Below, in pieces: positions 43,382 to 52,053 of a stretch of 64,000 nucleotides of DNA. The notes below the pieces were generated by a model. The model ran no database searches, had not been told where the DNA came from, and was given only the letters and a program-made list of their open reading frames with translations. The translations under genes were made by a program, and so were the position numbers. The stretch comes from JAGWRI01 sp035700805. GTDB taxonomy: Bacteria > Gemmatimonadota > Gemmatimonadetes > Gemmatimonadales > Gemmatimonadaceae. The stretch spans positions 6,429 to 70,428 of the forward strand of contig DASSOG010000046.1 of the NCBI GenBank assembly GCA_035700805.1, given 5' to 3'. How positions within the stretch are numbered: the stretch's first letter is position 1; every line of letters begins with the position of its first letter.

Positions 43382-44586
43382 TGACCTTTGGAACCGTTGA
43401 ACAGGCGATAGCCGACATCAAGGCCGGCCGCTTCGTGATTGTGGCCGACGACGAGGATCGCGAGAACGAAGGCGACCTCATCTGCGCGGCGCAGCTCGTC
43501 ACGCCCGAGCTGGTGAACTTCATGATCCATCGCGCGGGCGGGCTCGTCTGCCTGGCGCTGCCGCCGGAGCGGGTGGACCAGCTCGACCTGGCGCCCATGA
43601 GCGAATCCAACCCGGATGAGTACCGCACGGCGTACACGGTGAGCATTGACGCGGGGCCGCGCTTTGGCGTGACCACGGGCATCAGCGCGCACGACCGGGC
43701 GGCCACCATCCGCGTGGCCGTGGACCCCGCCACTACGCCGGCCGACCTGCGGCACGGCGGGCACGTCTTTCCGCTGCGTTCGCGGGAGGGTGGCGTGCTG
43801 CAGCGGGTGGGCCACACCGAGGCCGCCGTGGACCTGGCGCGCCTGGCGGGGCTGTACCCGGCCGGCGTGATCTGCGAGATCCTGAACGAGGACGGCAGCG
43901 CCGCGCGCCGCGGGCATCTGGAGCAGTTCGCCGAGGAACATAAGCTTACTTTCATCACGGTGGCGCAGCTCGTGGCGCACCGGCTCAAGACCGAGCGCCT
44001 GGTGCACCGGGTGGCCGAGGCGCGGCTGCCCACGGAGCACGGGGAGTGGCACGTGATTGGATACGGCAACGACGTGGACGCGCACGAGCACGTGGCGCTG
44101 GTGTACGGCGACCTGGCCGACGGCGAGGACGTCCTGGTGCGGATGCATTCCAAGTGCCTCACCGGCGACGTCTTCCATTCGCGGCGCTGCGATTGCGGCT
44201 GGCAACTGGAGACGGCCATGCAGATGATTGAGGATGCGGGCCGCGGCGTGGTGGTCTACCTGGACCAGGAAGGGCGCGGCATCGGGCTGCTGAACAAGCT
44301 CAAGGCGTACGAGCTGCAGGACACGGGCATCGATACGGTGGAAGCCAACGAACGCCTGGGCTTCAAGCCGGACCTGCGCAACTACGGCATTGGCGCGCAG
44401 ATCCTGCTGGACCTCGGCCTGCGCTCCATCCGTCCCATCACCAACAATCCGCGCAAGCTCGTGGGCCTGGAAGGGTATGGCCTGCGCGTGGAGGACCGGG
44501 TGCCCATCATCCAGCCCGCGCAGCGCGAGAACGCGGCGTACATGAAGACCAAGCGCGACAAGCTGGGACACCTTCTCGTTTCGTGA
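43378..44586 (+). CDS. ribBA: Bifunctional 3,4-dihydroxy-2-butanone 4-phosphate synthase / GTP cyclohydrolase II
   Basis: A 402-residue fusion supplying both precursors of lumazine. The RibB part (1-200) has VIVADDEDRENEGDLI and RHGGHVFPLRSREGGVL. The RibA part has the zinc site SKCLTGDVFHSRRCDCGWQL (three Cys) and YLDQEGRGIGLLNKL. Both active sites look intact. Tandem ATGs at 43378 and 43381 overlap the ribE stop; ribH follows without any gap. Confidence 0.96.
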   Translation: MMTFGTVEQAIADIKAGRFVIVADDEDRENEGDLICAAQLVTPELVNFMIHRAGGLVCLALPPERVDQLDLAPMSESNPDEYRTAYTVSIDAGPRFGVTTGISAHDRAATIRVAVDPATTPADLRHGGHVFPLRSREGGVLQRVGHTEAAVDLARLAGLYPAGVICEILNEDGSAARRGHLEQFAEEHKLTFITVAQLVAHRLKTERLVHRVAEARLPTEHGEWHVIGYGNDVDAHEHVALVYGDLADGEDVLVRMHSKCLTGDVFHSRRCDCGWQLETAMQMIEDAGRGVVVYLDQEGRGIGLLNKLKAYELQDTGIDTVEANERLGFKPDLRNYGIGAQILLDLGLRSIRPITNNPRKLVGLEGYGLRVEDRVPIIQPAQRENAAYMKTKRDKLGHLLVS

Positions 44587-45066
44587 ATGGCTGAATTCAC
44601 GGGAACGCCGGTGGGGCAGGGCCGCCGCGTCGCGGTGGTGGCAAGCCGGTTCAACGAGTCCATCACGAGCAAGCTGGCGGACGGCGCCATGGACGCGCTC
44701 GTGCGACACGGCGTGGCCGTGGATGACATTGACAGCATCTGGGTGCCCGGCGCATGGGAACTGCCGCCCGCCGTGCGCCGCCTCATGGACACGCAGCGCT
44801 ATGACGCCGTCGTCGCCGTGGGCGCGGTGATCCGGGGCGAGACCCCGCACTTCGATTATGTGGCGGGCGAGGCGGCGCGCGGGCTGGCGCAGGCCTCCTC
44901 CGAATTCGATGTCCCCCTGGGGTTCGGGCTGCTCACGTGCGATACGATGGAGCAGGCCCAGGCGCGCGCCGGTGGCACGCACGGGAACAAGGGATGGGAC
45001 GCGGCCGTCGCGGCCCTCGAGATGGCGGACCTGCTGGATCGGTTGGACGTCCCGGATGAGGGTTGA
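44587..45066 (+). CDS. ribH: 6,7-dimethyl-8-ribityllumazine synthase
   Basis: A 159-residue lumazine synthase of the penultimate riboflavin step, probably assembling into pentamers or icosahedral shells. Landmarks are VVASRFNESITSKL, WVPGAWELPPAVRRL, VAVGAVIRGETPHFDYVAGE with the catalytic His, and LLTCDTMEQAQARAG. It overlaps nusB by 11 bases, the ribH-nusB order common in many bacteria. Confidence 0.96.
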   Translation: MAEFTGTPVGQGRRVAVVASRFNESITSKLADGAMDALVRHGVAVDDIDSIWVPGAWELPPAVRRLMDTQRYDAVVAVGAVIRGETPHFDYVAGEAARGLAQASSEFDVPLGFGLLTCDTMEQAQARAGGTHGNKGWDAAVAALEMADLLDRLDVPDEG

Positions 45067-45466
45067 GACCCGCGCCCGCGCGCGGGCGCTGCAGGCCTTG
45101 TATGCGTGGGACCTGCGGGATGCGCCCGACCTGGAGCGCGTGGCCACGGTCATCTGGGACGACCTGGGCATTGCGCCCGAGGAGCGGCGGCTGGCGGGCG
45201 TCCTGGTCCGCGAGGTGCGTGCGCATCAGTCGGACATTGACCATGACCTGACCGAGGTGACCACCAACTGGCGCCTCGAACGCCTGGGCGCCATTGAGCG
45301 CAGCGTGCTGCGCGTGGCGGCCGCGGAGCTCCGCGGCGGCGTGACCCCCGCCCGGGTGGTCATCCAGGAGGCGATCCGGCTGGCCGAGCGCTATGGCAGC
45401 GCGCAGAGCGCGCGCTTCGTGAACGGCGTGCTGGACGCACTCGCCCGCCGGATGGGCCGCCTGTAA
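45056..45466 (+). CDS. nusB: Transcription antitermination factor NusB
   Basis: A 136-residue all-helical RNA-binding protein that, with NusE, binds boxA in rRNA leaders. It has RARARALQALYAWDLRD at the N terminus, an LERLGAIERSVLRVAAAELR core and VVIQEAIRLAERYGSAQSA, then FVNGVLDAL. ATG 45056 lies inside the end of ribH. Its TAA overlaps the ATG of the glycosyltransferase gene by one base. Confidence 0.95.
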   Translation: MRVETRARARALQALYAWDLRDAPDLERVATVIWDDLGIAPEERRLAGVLVREVRAHQSDIDHDLTEVTTNWRLERLGAIERSVLRVAAAELRGGVTPARVVIQEAIRLAERYGSAQSARFVNGVLDALARRMGRL

Positions 45467-46575
45467 TGCGCATCCTGGTGGTGAACTGGCAGGATCGCGA
45501 GAATCCACTGGCCGGCGGCGCCGAAATCCACCTGCACGAAATCTTTGGACGGCTGGCTCAGCGTGGGCATCAGGTGACGCTCCTGGCCAGCGGGTGGAGG
45601 GGCGGCGCGCCGCGCGCGCGCCTGGATGGCATCGAGGTGCACCGGGTGGGCAGCCGGCATTCGTTTCCGCTGCGCGCCCGACGCTACTACGCGCGGCATC
45701 TGGCGGGCACCTGCGACATCCTGGTGGAGGATGTGAACAAGATCCCGCTCTACACCCCGCGTTGGGGGGCGCCGCGGCAGATGACGCTGGTGCCGCACCT
45801 CTTTGGCAGCACGGCGTTCCAGGAATTTTCGGCGCCACTTGCCGCCGCCGTCTGGCTGGCCGAGCGTCCGCTGGGGCGCGTGTACCGGGCGTGTCCGTTC
45901 GAGGCCATCAGTCGCAGCACCGCGGACGACCTGGTGCGACGCGGCATTCCGGCCGCGAACATCGAGGTGATCTATCCCGGCATCGATTCCGTGGCCTACA
46001 CCCCCGCGCCGGGCACTCGCGCCTCCACGCCCACCTTTGCCTACCTGGGTCGCCTGAAGCGGTACAAGGGAGTCCACCTGGTGATTCGCGCGTTTGCCGC
46101 CATGGCGACAACCCAGTCGGTGCTGGAGATTGCCGGCGCCGGGGATTACCGCAACCGTCTCGAGGCGCTGGTCGCGTCGCTTGGCCTCACCAGTCGCGTG
46201 CGGTTCCGGGGGCGCATCAGCGAATCGGAGAAGCTCGCGCTGCTGCGCCGCTCGTGGGCGCTGGTGTTCGCGTCCCCAAAGGAAGGGTGGGGGATCACCA
46301 ACCTGGAGGCCGCCGCGTGTGGCACGCCGGTAGTCGCGTCTGACTCGCCCGGCATCCGCGAGTCGGTGCAGCACGAACAGACCGGGTTCCTCGTGCCGCA
46401 CGGGGACACGCGCGCCATGGCGGCAGCCATGGACCGCCTGGCGGCCGATCCGGTGCTGGTGGAGTCGCTTGGCTTGCAGGCCAGGCGTTTTGCCGAGACG
46501 TTTACATGGGAGCGTGCGGCCGACGAAACGGAACAGCACCTTACCCGGATCCTGGCGGAGGAGCGACGCTCGTGA
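45466..46575 (+). CDS. GT4-family glycosyltransferase
   Basis: A 369-residue GT-B glycosyltransferase. The N-terminal domain begins MRILVVNWQDRENPLAGGAE, with the glycine-rich loop used for acceptor binding. The C-terminal domain has FAYLGRLKRYKGVHLVIRAF and the donor-binding E-x7-E motif in PKEGWGITNLEAAACGTPVV. It probably adds a sugar to a lipid-linked or surface polysaccharide; donor and acceptor are unknown. It is coupled to nusB and separated from hprK by 67 bases, the largest gap in the run from fmdB to ptsI. Confidence 0.9.
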   Translation: MRILVVNWQDRENPLAGGAEIHLHEIFGRLAQRGHQVTLLASGWRGGAPRARLDGIEVHRVGSRHSFPLRARRYYARHLAGTCDILVEDVNKIPLYTPRWGAPRQMTLVPHLFGSTAFQEFSAPLAAAVWLAERPLGRVYRACPFEAISRSTADDLVRRGIPAANIEVIYPGIDSVAYTPAPGTRASTPTFAYLGRLKRYKGVHLVIRAFAAMATTQSVLEIAGAGDYRNRLEALVASLGLTSRVRFRGRISESEKLALLRRSWALVFASPKEGWGITNLEAAACGTPVVASDSPGIRESVQHEQTGFLVPHGDTRAMAAAMDRLAADPVLVESLGLQARRFAETFTWERAADETEQHLTRILAEERRS

Positions 46576-46642
46576 TAGACGCGATGATTGGCAGGCATCG
46601 AATGGCGGCCCCCGGGCGGGGGCGTCGCGAGGGGAGTGGCTG

Positions 46643-47617
46643 GTGACGCAGCCGCCGCTCACCGCCGCCCGCCTGCTGGAGCGCATGCGCGACACCCTCC
46701 GTCTGTCCACCGTGGAGGGGACGGGCAACATGGACCGCGAGATCCGCAGCCCCAACATCTCGAGCCCCGGGCTCGTGCTGTCCGGGTACACGGAGCGCTT
46801 TCCCGCGCACCGGCTGCAGGTGTTCGGCGAAACGGAGATCACGTACCTCACCACGCGCGAGCCGGCAGAGCGTGAACGCATCCTCTCCGTGTTCTTTGCG
46901 CACGTCATTCCGTGCGTCTTCGTGACCAAGGGCATGGAGCCACCCCCGGACATGGTGGAGGCCGCCGGCCGCGCGGGGGTGCCCATCCTGCGCTCCACGC
47001 TGAAGACCAACGAGTTCTACACGCGCATCAAGCCGTGGCTGGAAGACGAATTCGCGCCGACCACCACCGTGCATGGCTCGCTGGCCGACGTATTTGGCGT
47101 CGGCGTGCTCTTCATGGGGCGCAGCGGCATAGGGAAATCAGAATGTGTGCTGGATCTCGTGGAACGCGGGCATCGCCTGGTGGCGGATGACCTGGTGTTC
47201 GCCAAGCGCCGGGGCAGCGACCTGGTCATTGGCCGGGGGCATGAGCTGCAGCGGCACTGCATGGAGATCCGGGGCGTGGGCCTGGTGGACGTGCCCGCCA
47301 TCTTCGGGATTCGCGCCGTGCGCCAGCAGAAGCGCATCGAGGTGGTGGTGCAACTGGAGGAGTGGCAGCAGGACCGCCAGGTGGACCGGACCGGCCTGGA
47401 GGGCGAGACCACCACGATCCTCGACGTCGAGCTGCCGCTCATCACGGTCCTGCTGAACCCGGGCAAGAACATCACGGTCGTGGCGGAGGTCATCGCAATG
47501 AACCACCTGCTCAAGTACACGGGCTTCAATCCGGCGGAGCACTTCAACACCCGCCTCATCGGGCGGATGCGTGAGGCCAAGGACGTGAAGCGCTACCTGC
47601 AGGAAGACGATGAGTAA
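46643..47617 (+). CDS. hprK: HPr(Ser) kinase/phosphorylase
   Basis: A 324-residue bifunctional regulator that phosphorylates HPr on Ser46 and removes the phosphate, depending on energy state. The C-terminal catalytic half has the P-loop MGRSGIGKSE (Lys165), the following DLVERGHRLVADDLVFAKRR, and the family signature MEIRGVGLVDVPAIFGIRAV. The N-terminal half resembles the MurF/HprK N domain. GTG 46643 is supported by GAGGGGAG about six bases upstream; the frame is open further upstream within the previous gene. Its stop overlaps the EIIA start, and the matching HPr gene lies four genes downstream. Confidence 0.95.
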   Translation: MTQPPLTAARLLERMRDTLRLSTVEGTGNMDREIRSPNISSPGLVLSGYTERFPAHRLQVFGETEITYLTTREPAERERILSVFFAHVIPCVFVTKGMEPPPDMVEAAGRAGVPILRSTLKTNEFYTRIKPWLEDEFAPTTTVHGSLADVFGVGVLFMGRSGIGKSECVLDLVERGHRLVADDLVFAKRRGSDLVIGRGHELQRHCMEIRGVGLVDVPAIFGIRAVRQQKRIEVVVQLEEWQQDRQVDRTGLEGETTTILDVELPLITVLLNPGKNITVVAEVIAMNHLLKYTGFNPAEHFNTRLIGRMREAKDVKRYLQEDDE

Positions 47618-48005
47618 CCCGACGACGCCTCGCGCCATCGTGGCGGGCCATGGTGGATTTGCCGCCGGGCTCGTATCGGCCGTGGAGGTGATCACGGGCC
47701 GCGGCGACACCTTCTACCCCGTAGCCGTCCCCGACCTGAGCGCCGCCGACATCGAGGCCTTCCTGCGCGAGGCCATGGACCGCACCGGCGCCCGCGTGAT
47801 CTTCACGGACCTGCACGCTGGCAGTTGCACCATGGCCGCGCGCCGCATCCTGCGCGGAACTCCCGACGCGGTGCTGGTATCCGGCGCCAACCTGCCCGCG
47901 CTGATTGATTTTGCGTTCGCGGAAGCCAAGCCTGGCCCGACGGCGGCGCGCCACGCCGCGGATCGGGGTCGCGCCGCGATCATCACGCTTGAGGGCACGC
48001 CGTGA
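47610..48005 (+). CDS. PTS EIIA component, mannose/fructose/sorbose family
   Basis: A 131-residue phosphotransfer domain. The phosphorylated His is His14 in AIVAGHGGFAAGL, and VIFTDLHAGSCTMAARR follows, as in ManX-type EIIA. It takes phosphate from HPr and passes it to EIIB. It overlaps hprK by eight bases and the EIIB gene by four bases. Confidence 0.92.
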   Translation: MSNPTTPRAIVAGHGGFAAGLVSAVEVITGRGDTFYPVAVPDLSAADIEAFLREAMDRTGARVIFTDLHAGSCTMAARRILRGTPDAVLVSGANLPALIDFAFAEAKPGPTAARHAADRGRAAIITLEGTP

Positions 48006-48490
48006 CCCTCGTGCTGCATCGCATTGATGATCGCCTCATCCACGGGCAGGTGGTGCTCGGATGGGGACCGCCCCTTGGGGTGGAGTTCATCGTCCTGGTG
48101 GACGATGCCGTGGCCACGAGCGACTGGGAGCGCGAGCTCTACGAGATGGCCGTGCCCCCGGACATGGAGGTGTACTTCCATCCCGTGGAGGGCAGCGCGG
48201 CTGCACTGGCGCAGTACCGCGCGGACGAACGCCCCGGCATCCTGCTCACCGGCTCGGTGGAGTCCATGCGTCGGCTTGTGGAGGGCAACGGCATCCCCGC
48301 GGTAAACGTCGGCGGCATCCACCACCGCGCCGATCGCACCCCGCGCCTGCGATACGTGTTTCTCTCCCCGGCCGAGGAGCAGGCGCTGCGCGAGATTGCG
48401 GCCCGCGGCGTGGAGGTCACGGCGCAGGATGTGCCGTCCGCGCACCCGGTTCCGCTGGAAACGCTGTTGACCAGCCGCCACGAATTGTGA
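48002..48490 (+). CDS. PTS EIIB component, mannose/fructose/sorbose family
   Basis: A 162-residue cytoplasmic phosphocarrier with His14 in HRIDDRLIHGQVVLGW, the family phosphorylation site. In this family EIIB carries phosphate on His rather than Cys. It ends with a short helix (LETLLTSRHEL). The start GTG 48002 overlaps EIIA, and the stop overlaps the GTG of EIIC. Confidence 0.93.
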   Translation: MTLVLHRIDDRLIHGQVVLGWGPPLGVEFIVLVDDAVATSDWERELYEMAVPPDMEVYFHPVEGSAAALAQYRADERPGILLTGSVESMRRLVEGNGIPAVNVGGIHHRADRTPRLRYVFLSPAEEQALREIAARGVEVTAQDVPSAHPVPLETLLTSRHEL

Positions 48491-49179
48491 CAACCTGGGC
48501 GATCGCGGGCATTGTGCTCCTGGGCGGAGTGACTGGGACGGACACGGTCAGCTTTCCGCAGGCCATGATTTCCCGGCCCATCGTGTCGGCCACGCTGGCG
48601 GGCGCGCTGCTGGGCGCGCCGGCGCAGGGCCTGCTGGTGGGCGTGGTGCTGGAACTGATTGCCCTGGAGACACTGCCGGTGGGGGCCTCGCGCTACCCGG
48701 AGTGGGGATCGGCGTCAGTGGTGGCGGGTGCGCTGTATGTGGGCAGCCACGGCGACAGCGCCGGCGCACTGATGGTGGCGGTGCTGGGCGGGCTGGTGGC
48801 CGCCTGGATCGGAGGCCTCAGCATGGTGTGGCTGCGGCGCCGGAACGCCACCCTGGCCCACCAGCGTCGCGCGGGGCTGGACGCCGGCTCAGGCGGCACG
48901 GTGCTGCGGGTGCAACTGCTGGGCATCGCCTCCGATTTTGCGCGGGCGCTGCTGCTCACGGGCGTGGCGTACGCCGTGCTCGCCCCGGTGGAACGGGCGC
49001 TCGCGAACCAGTGGACGCTGGATCCGCTCTGGTCGCGGTCGGCGCTCGTGGCGGTGGCGGCCAGCGTGGCGCTCGGCGCGAGCTGGAAGCTCTTTCACCT
49101 GGTGGCCGGGACGCGGTGGCTCTTCCTGGGTGGCCTGGCCATCGGCTTCGGGCTGCTCGCGCTCGGGGTGGCGGCATGA
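48487..49179 (+). CDS. PTS EIIC component, mannose/sorbose family
   Basis: A 230-residue polytopic membrane protein. The N-terminal GIVLLGGVTGTDTVSFPQAMISRP and a central LVGVVLELIALETLPVGASRYPEWG, with the charged residues of the sugar path, match the ManY/SorC-type EIIC. Seven or so hydrophobic segments are visible. GTG 48487 overlaps the EIIB stop, and the stop overlaps EIID. It is somewhat shorter than E. coli ManY (266 residues). The sugar cannot be predicted. Confidence 0.88.
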   Translation: MTTWAIAGIVLLGGVTGTDTVSFPQAMISRPIVSATLAGALLGAPAQGLLVGVVLELIALETLPVGASRYPEWGSASVVAGALYVGSHGDSAGALMVAVLGGLVAAWIGGLSMVWLRRRNATLAHQRRAGLDAGSGGTVLRVQLLGIASDFARALLLTGVAYAVLAPVERALANQWTLDPLWSRSALVAVAASVALGASWKLFHLVAGTRWLFLGGLAIGFGLLALGVAA

Positions 49180-49949
49180 GCCAGGGGCCGGTGGCGCCAC
49201 CGCCGCCCCCGCGGGTCGGCATCCGCGCGGCCATGATGCTGCGGCTGCTGGCGGTGCAGGGCGCGTGGAATTACGAGACGCTTATAGGCAACGGCATTGC
49301 CTTCTGCCTGGAACCGGTGCTGCGCGAACTGCCGGGCGGCGAGCACACGCCCGAGTTCCGGGCGGCCATGGCCCGCCAGGCGCGCTACTTCAACGCCCAT
49401 CCGTACCTGGCCGCCTTTGCCGTCGGCGCGCTGGCACGCGCCGAACTCGATCACGAGGCGCCGGAACGCATCGAGCGCTTTCGTACGGCCATGTGCGGAC
49501 CATTGGGGAGCGTGGGCGACCGGCTGGTCTGGGCGGGCTGGCTCCCGCTGTCCTCGCTGGTGGCGCTCGCCCTGTTCGGGCTTCACGGCGGCGCGCTGGT
49601 GGTGGTCGCCACCTTTCTTGTTCTCTACAATGTGGGGCACGTCGCCCTGCTGATGTGGGGACTGCGCACCGGCTGGCGGCAGGGGCTGGCCGTGGCGTCG
49701 GGCCTCGGGCACCCGATCTTCCGGCGCGGGCCGGCCATCCTTGCCCGGGCCGCCGCGCTGGTGGCGGGCATCGCCATCCCGCTGGCCTTCTCGCGCCTGG
49801 TGGGTGCGGAGCGCGCCGCGCTGGGCGAGATTCTGGTCGCGGCACTGCTCGGGGCCGCGCTCGTGGTCAAGCTGCAGGCTCGGCTCGAGGCATGGCGATT
49901 CGCGCTGCTCCTCATTTCCGGCATTGTCCTCTTCTCGGTGATTCGCTGA
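49176..49949 (+). CDS. PTS EIID component, mannose family
   Basis: A 257-residue membrane partner of EIIC. The N-terminal part (MMLRLLAVQGAWNYETLIGN) and RYFNAHPYLAAFAVGALARAE match ManZ-type EIID, as does GPLGSVGDRLVWAGWLPLSS, a conserved block of the family. The C-terminal half has three hydrophobic segments. EIID is unique to the mannose-type PTS and forms a complex with EIIC. ATG 49176 overlaps EIIC, and the TGA overlaps the HPr ATG by one base. Confidence 0.9.
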   Translation: MSQGPVAPPPPPRVGIRAAMMLRLLAVQGAWNYETLIGNGIAFCLEPVLRELPGGEHTPEFRAAMARQARYFNAHPYLAAFAVGALARAELDHEAPERIERFRTAMCGPLGSVGDRLVWAGWLPLSSLVALALFGLHGGALVVVATFLVLYNVGHVALLMWGLRTGWRQGLAVASGLGHPIFRRGPAILARAAALVAGIAIPLAFSRLVGAERAALGEILVAALLGAALVVKLQARLEAWRFALLLISGIVLFSVIR

Positions 49950-50215
49950 TGGTCCAACGCACGGCCACGATCGTGAACAGTGTCGGGCTCCACGCGCGCC
50001 CCGCGGCGCAGATCGTGAAGCTCGCGTCCGGATTTGCGAGCAGCATCACCCTGGTGCGCGATGACCTCGAGGTGAACGGCAAGAGCATCATGGGCGTCAT
50101 GATGCTGGCGGCGGAGCAGGGCGCGGAGCTGGTGGTGCGAGCCGACGGGCCCGATGCGCAGGCGGCGGTGGAGGCCATCGTCCAGCTCATCGCGTCGGGG
50201 TTCGGGGAGACGTAG
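49949..50215 (+). CDS. ptsH: HPr phosphocarrier protein
   Basis: An 88-residue PTS phosphocarrier. The EI-phosphorylated His15 lies in SVGLHARPAAQ at the canonical number. Ser46 in EVNGKSIMGVMML also occupies its canonical number, and matches the hprK gene in the same operon. Both catalytic and regulatory phosphorylation are therefore expected. ATG 49949 overlaps the EIID stop, and the stop codon is joined to the GTG of ptsI. Confidence 0.95.
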   Translation: MVQRTATIVNSVGLHARPAAQIVKLASGFASSITLVRDDLEVNGKSIMGVMMLAAEQGAELVVRADGPDAQAAVEAIVQLIASGFGET

Positions 50216-51966
50216 TGGCCCAGGTCCTCACCGGGATCCCCGCTTCGACCGGCATTGCCGTCGGCACGGTGCACCTCCTGCGCTGGGAGGTGCCCGACGT
50301 GCCGCACCGCCTGGTGCCCGAGGACCAGGTGCCGGCGGAACTGCGGCGGTTCCACAGCGCGGTGGACCTGGCGAAGAGCCGCCTCAACCAGGTGCGCGCC
50401 CGCGTGGAAGCGGCCGCGGGGCGTGAGGAAGCCGCCATCTTCGATGTGCAGCACTCCATCCTGGAGGACGCGGACCTCCTGGCCAACGTCGAGGAGTTCA
50501 TCCGCCAGAAGCTCGCGGCCGAAAAGGCGTTTGACCTGGTGATGCTGGAATGGCGGCAGCGCTTTGCCCGCCATTCCGTGGCCATGCTGCGCGAACGCGT
50601 GCGCGACCTCACCGACGTGCACATTCGCGTGCTGTCGCTGCTGCTGGAGCTGCCCGATCACGACCCCGTGGCCCTGGCCCGCGGGGAGCGAGCCATCCTG
50701 GTGACGCACGACCTCACTCCGGGGCTCACGGTGCAACTGGACCGCGAGGCCATCGTGGGCATTGCCACGGACGCCGGTACCCGGACGTCGCACGTGGCCA
50801 TCCTCGCGCGCTCGCTGCACCTGCCGGCGGTGGTGGGCCTGCGTACGGCCGCGAGCTCGCTCGTGGGCGGTGAGCGCGCCATCCTGGACGGCACCAACGG
50901 CACGCTCGCCGTGGATGTCACGGACGAGGAGATTGCGCAGTACCGCGAGCGCGCCCGGCAGGAGGAAGTGGTCGAGGCGGAACTCCAGCGCCTCGCCGAC
51001 CTGGAGAGCGTGAGCCTGGACGGGGTCCCGGTGGTGCTCCGCGCCAACGTGGACATGCCCGAGGAAGCCGATGCCGCGCGCCGCAACGGCGCCGACGGTG
51101 TGGGGATGATGCGCACGGAGTTCCTGGTGGTGGGACGCGCCACCATGCCGGACGAGGAGGAGCAGTACCGCGCGTACCGCCGGGTCGTGGAAGCCTTCGA
51201 GGGGCGGCCGGTGGTGATCCGCACGTTCGACATCGGCGGCGACAAGCTGCCCGTGGGCGGATTTCCCGCGGAGCCCAATCCGTTCCTGGGTTGGCGCGCC
51301 ATCCGGATGTGCCTGGACCAGCCGGCCATCTTCCGCACGCAGTTGCGGGCGCTGCTCCGCGCCGGCGTGCACGGCGACCTGCGCATCATGCTGCCGCTGG
51401 TGGTGACGGTGGACGAAGTGCGCCAGTGCCGTGTGCTGATCGCCGAGTCGGCGGACGAACTGGCCAGCCGCGGCGTTGAGTTCAAGCGCGAGCTGCCGCT
51501 GGGCGTGATGGTGGAGACGCCGGCGGCGGCGGTGGCGGTGGACACGCTCACGCCGGAGGTATCGTTCCTGAGCATCGGGACCAACGACCTGGTGCAATAC
51601 ACGCTGGCCGTCGACCGGGGGAATGCCAACCTGGCCAACCGGTTCACGCCGCTGCATCCCGCGGTGCTGCGGCTCATCCGGCACGTCGTGGAGGGCGGGG
51701 CCGCGGCGGCGCTCGATGTGGGCGTGTGTGGAGAGATGGCGTCGCAGCCGCTCATGGCCTATGCCCTGCTGGGGCTCGGTGTGCGCCAGTTGAGCGTCGC
51801 GCCCCGGTCGCTGCCGCTGGTGAAGCGCATCGTGCGGAGCGTGAACGTGCGCGAGGCGGAGGCCGCCGCCGCGGAGGCGCTGCGCCTGCCCACGGCGGCC
51901 GAGGCCGAGGCCGTGCTGCTCCAGAGCCTGCGGGCCGTGATCGGCGATCTTGCCATGCATTCGTGA
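50215..51966 (+). CDS. ptsI: Phosphoenolpyruvate-protein phosphotransferase (PTS enzyme I)
   Basis: A 583-residue enzyme that starts the PTS chain by taking phosphate from PEP onto a His and giving it to HPr. The phospho-His is His193 in GTRTSHVAILARSLHLPAVV. The PEP-binding barrel has MMRTEFLVVGR, RTFDIGGDKL and FLSIGTNDLVQYTLAVDRGN; the catalytic acid is Cys505 in VGVCGEMASQP. Full length indicates a complete enzyme I. It ends the hprK-EIIABCD-ptsH-ptsI operon; metK follows after 87 bases. Confidence 0.96.
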   Translation: MAQVLTGIPASTGIAVGTVHLLRWEVPDVPHRLVPEDQVPAELRRFHSAVDLAKSRLNQVRARVEAAAGREEAAIFDVQHSILEDADLLANVEEFIRQKLAAEKAFDLVMLEWRQRFARHSVAMLRERVRDLTDVHIRVLSLLLELPDHDPVALARGERAILVTHDLTPGLTVQLDREAIVGIATDAGTRTSHVAILARSLHLPAVVGLRTAASSLVGGERAILDGTNGTLAVDVTDEEIAQYRERARQEEVVEAELQRLADLESVSLDGVPVVLRANVDMPEEADAARRNGADGVGMMRTEFLVVGRATMPDEEEQYRAYRRVVEAFEGRPVVIRTFDIGGDKLPVGGFPAEPNPFLGWRAIRMCLDQPAIFRTQLRALLRAGVHGDLRIMLPLVVTVDEVRQCRVLIAESADELASRGVEFKRELPLGVMVETPAAAVAVDTLTPEVSFLSIGTNDLVQYTLAVDRGNANLANRFTPLHPAVLRLIRHVVEGGAAAALDVGVCGEMASQPLMAYALLGLGVRQLSVAPRSLPLVKRIVRSVNVREAEAAAAEALRLPTAAEAEAVLLQSLRAVIGDLAMHS

Positions 51967-51974
51967 GGGTCAGG

Positions 51975-52005
51975 TTGCCCTGACGTCCGCCTCCCCCCTT
52001 ATCTT
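51975..52005 (+). promoter_or_regulatory. Promoter candidate for metK
   Basis: TTGCCC at 51975-51980 and TATCTT at 52000-52005 (19-base spacer; TTATCT one base earlier gives 18). It lies about 50 bases upstream of metK in the only gap between ptsI and metK. No SAM riboswitch is recognisable there. Confidence 0.4.
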
Positions 52006-52053
52006 CCGTGCACCGCGGCGCGACTTTGGCCCCGGATTCCTGCCCTCCCACCC

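Noticed and set aside
51967..52053. SAM riboswitch upstream of metK
   Set aside because: Only 87 bases are available and no conserved SAM-I, SAM-II or SAM-IV core could be seen; only a simple promoter candidate remains.
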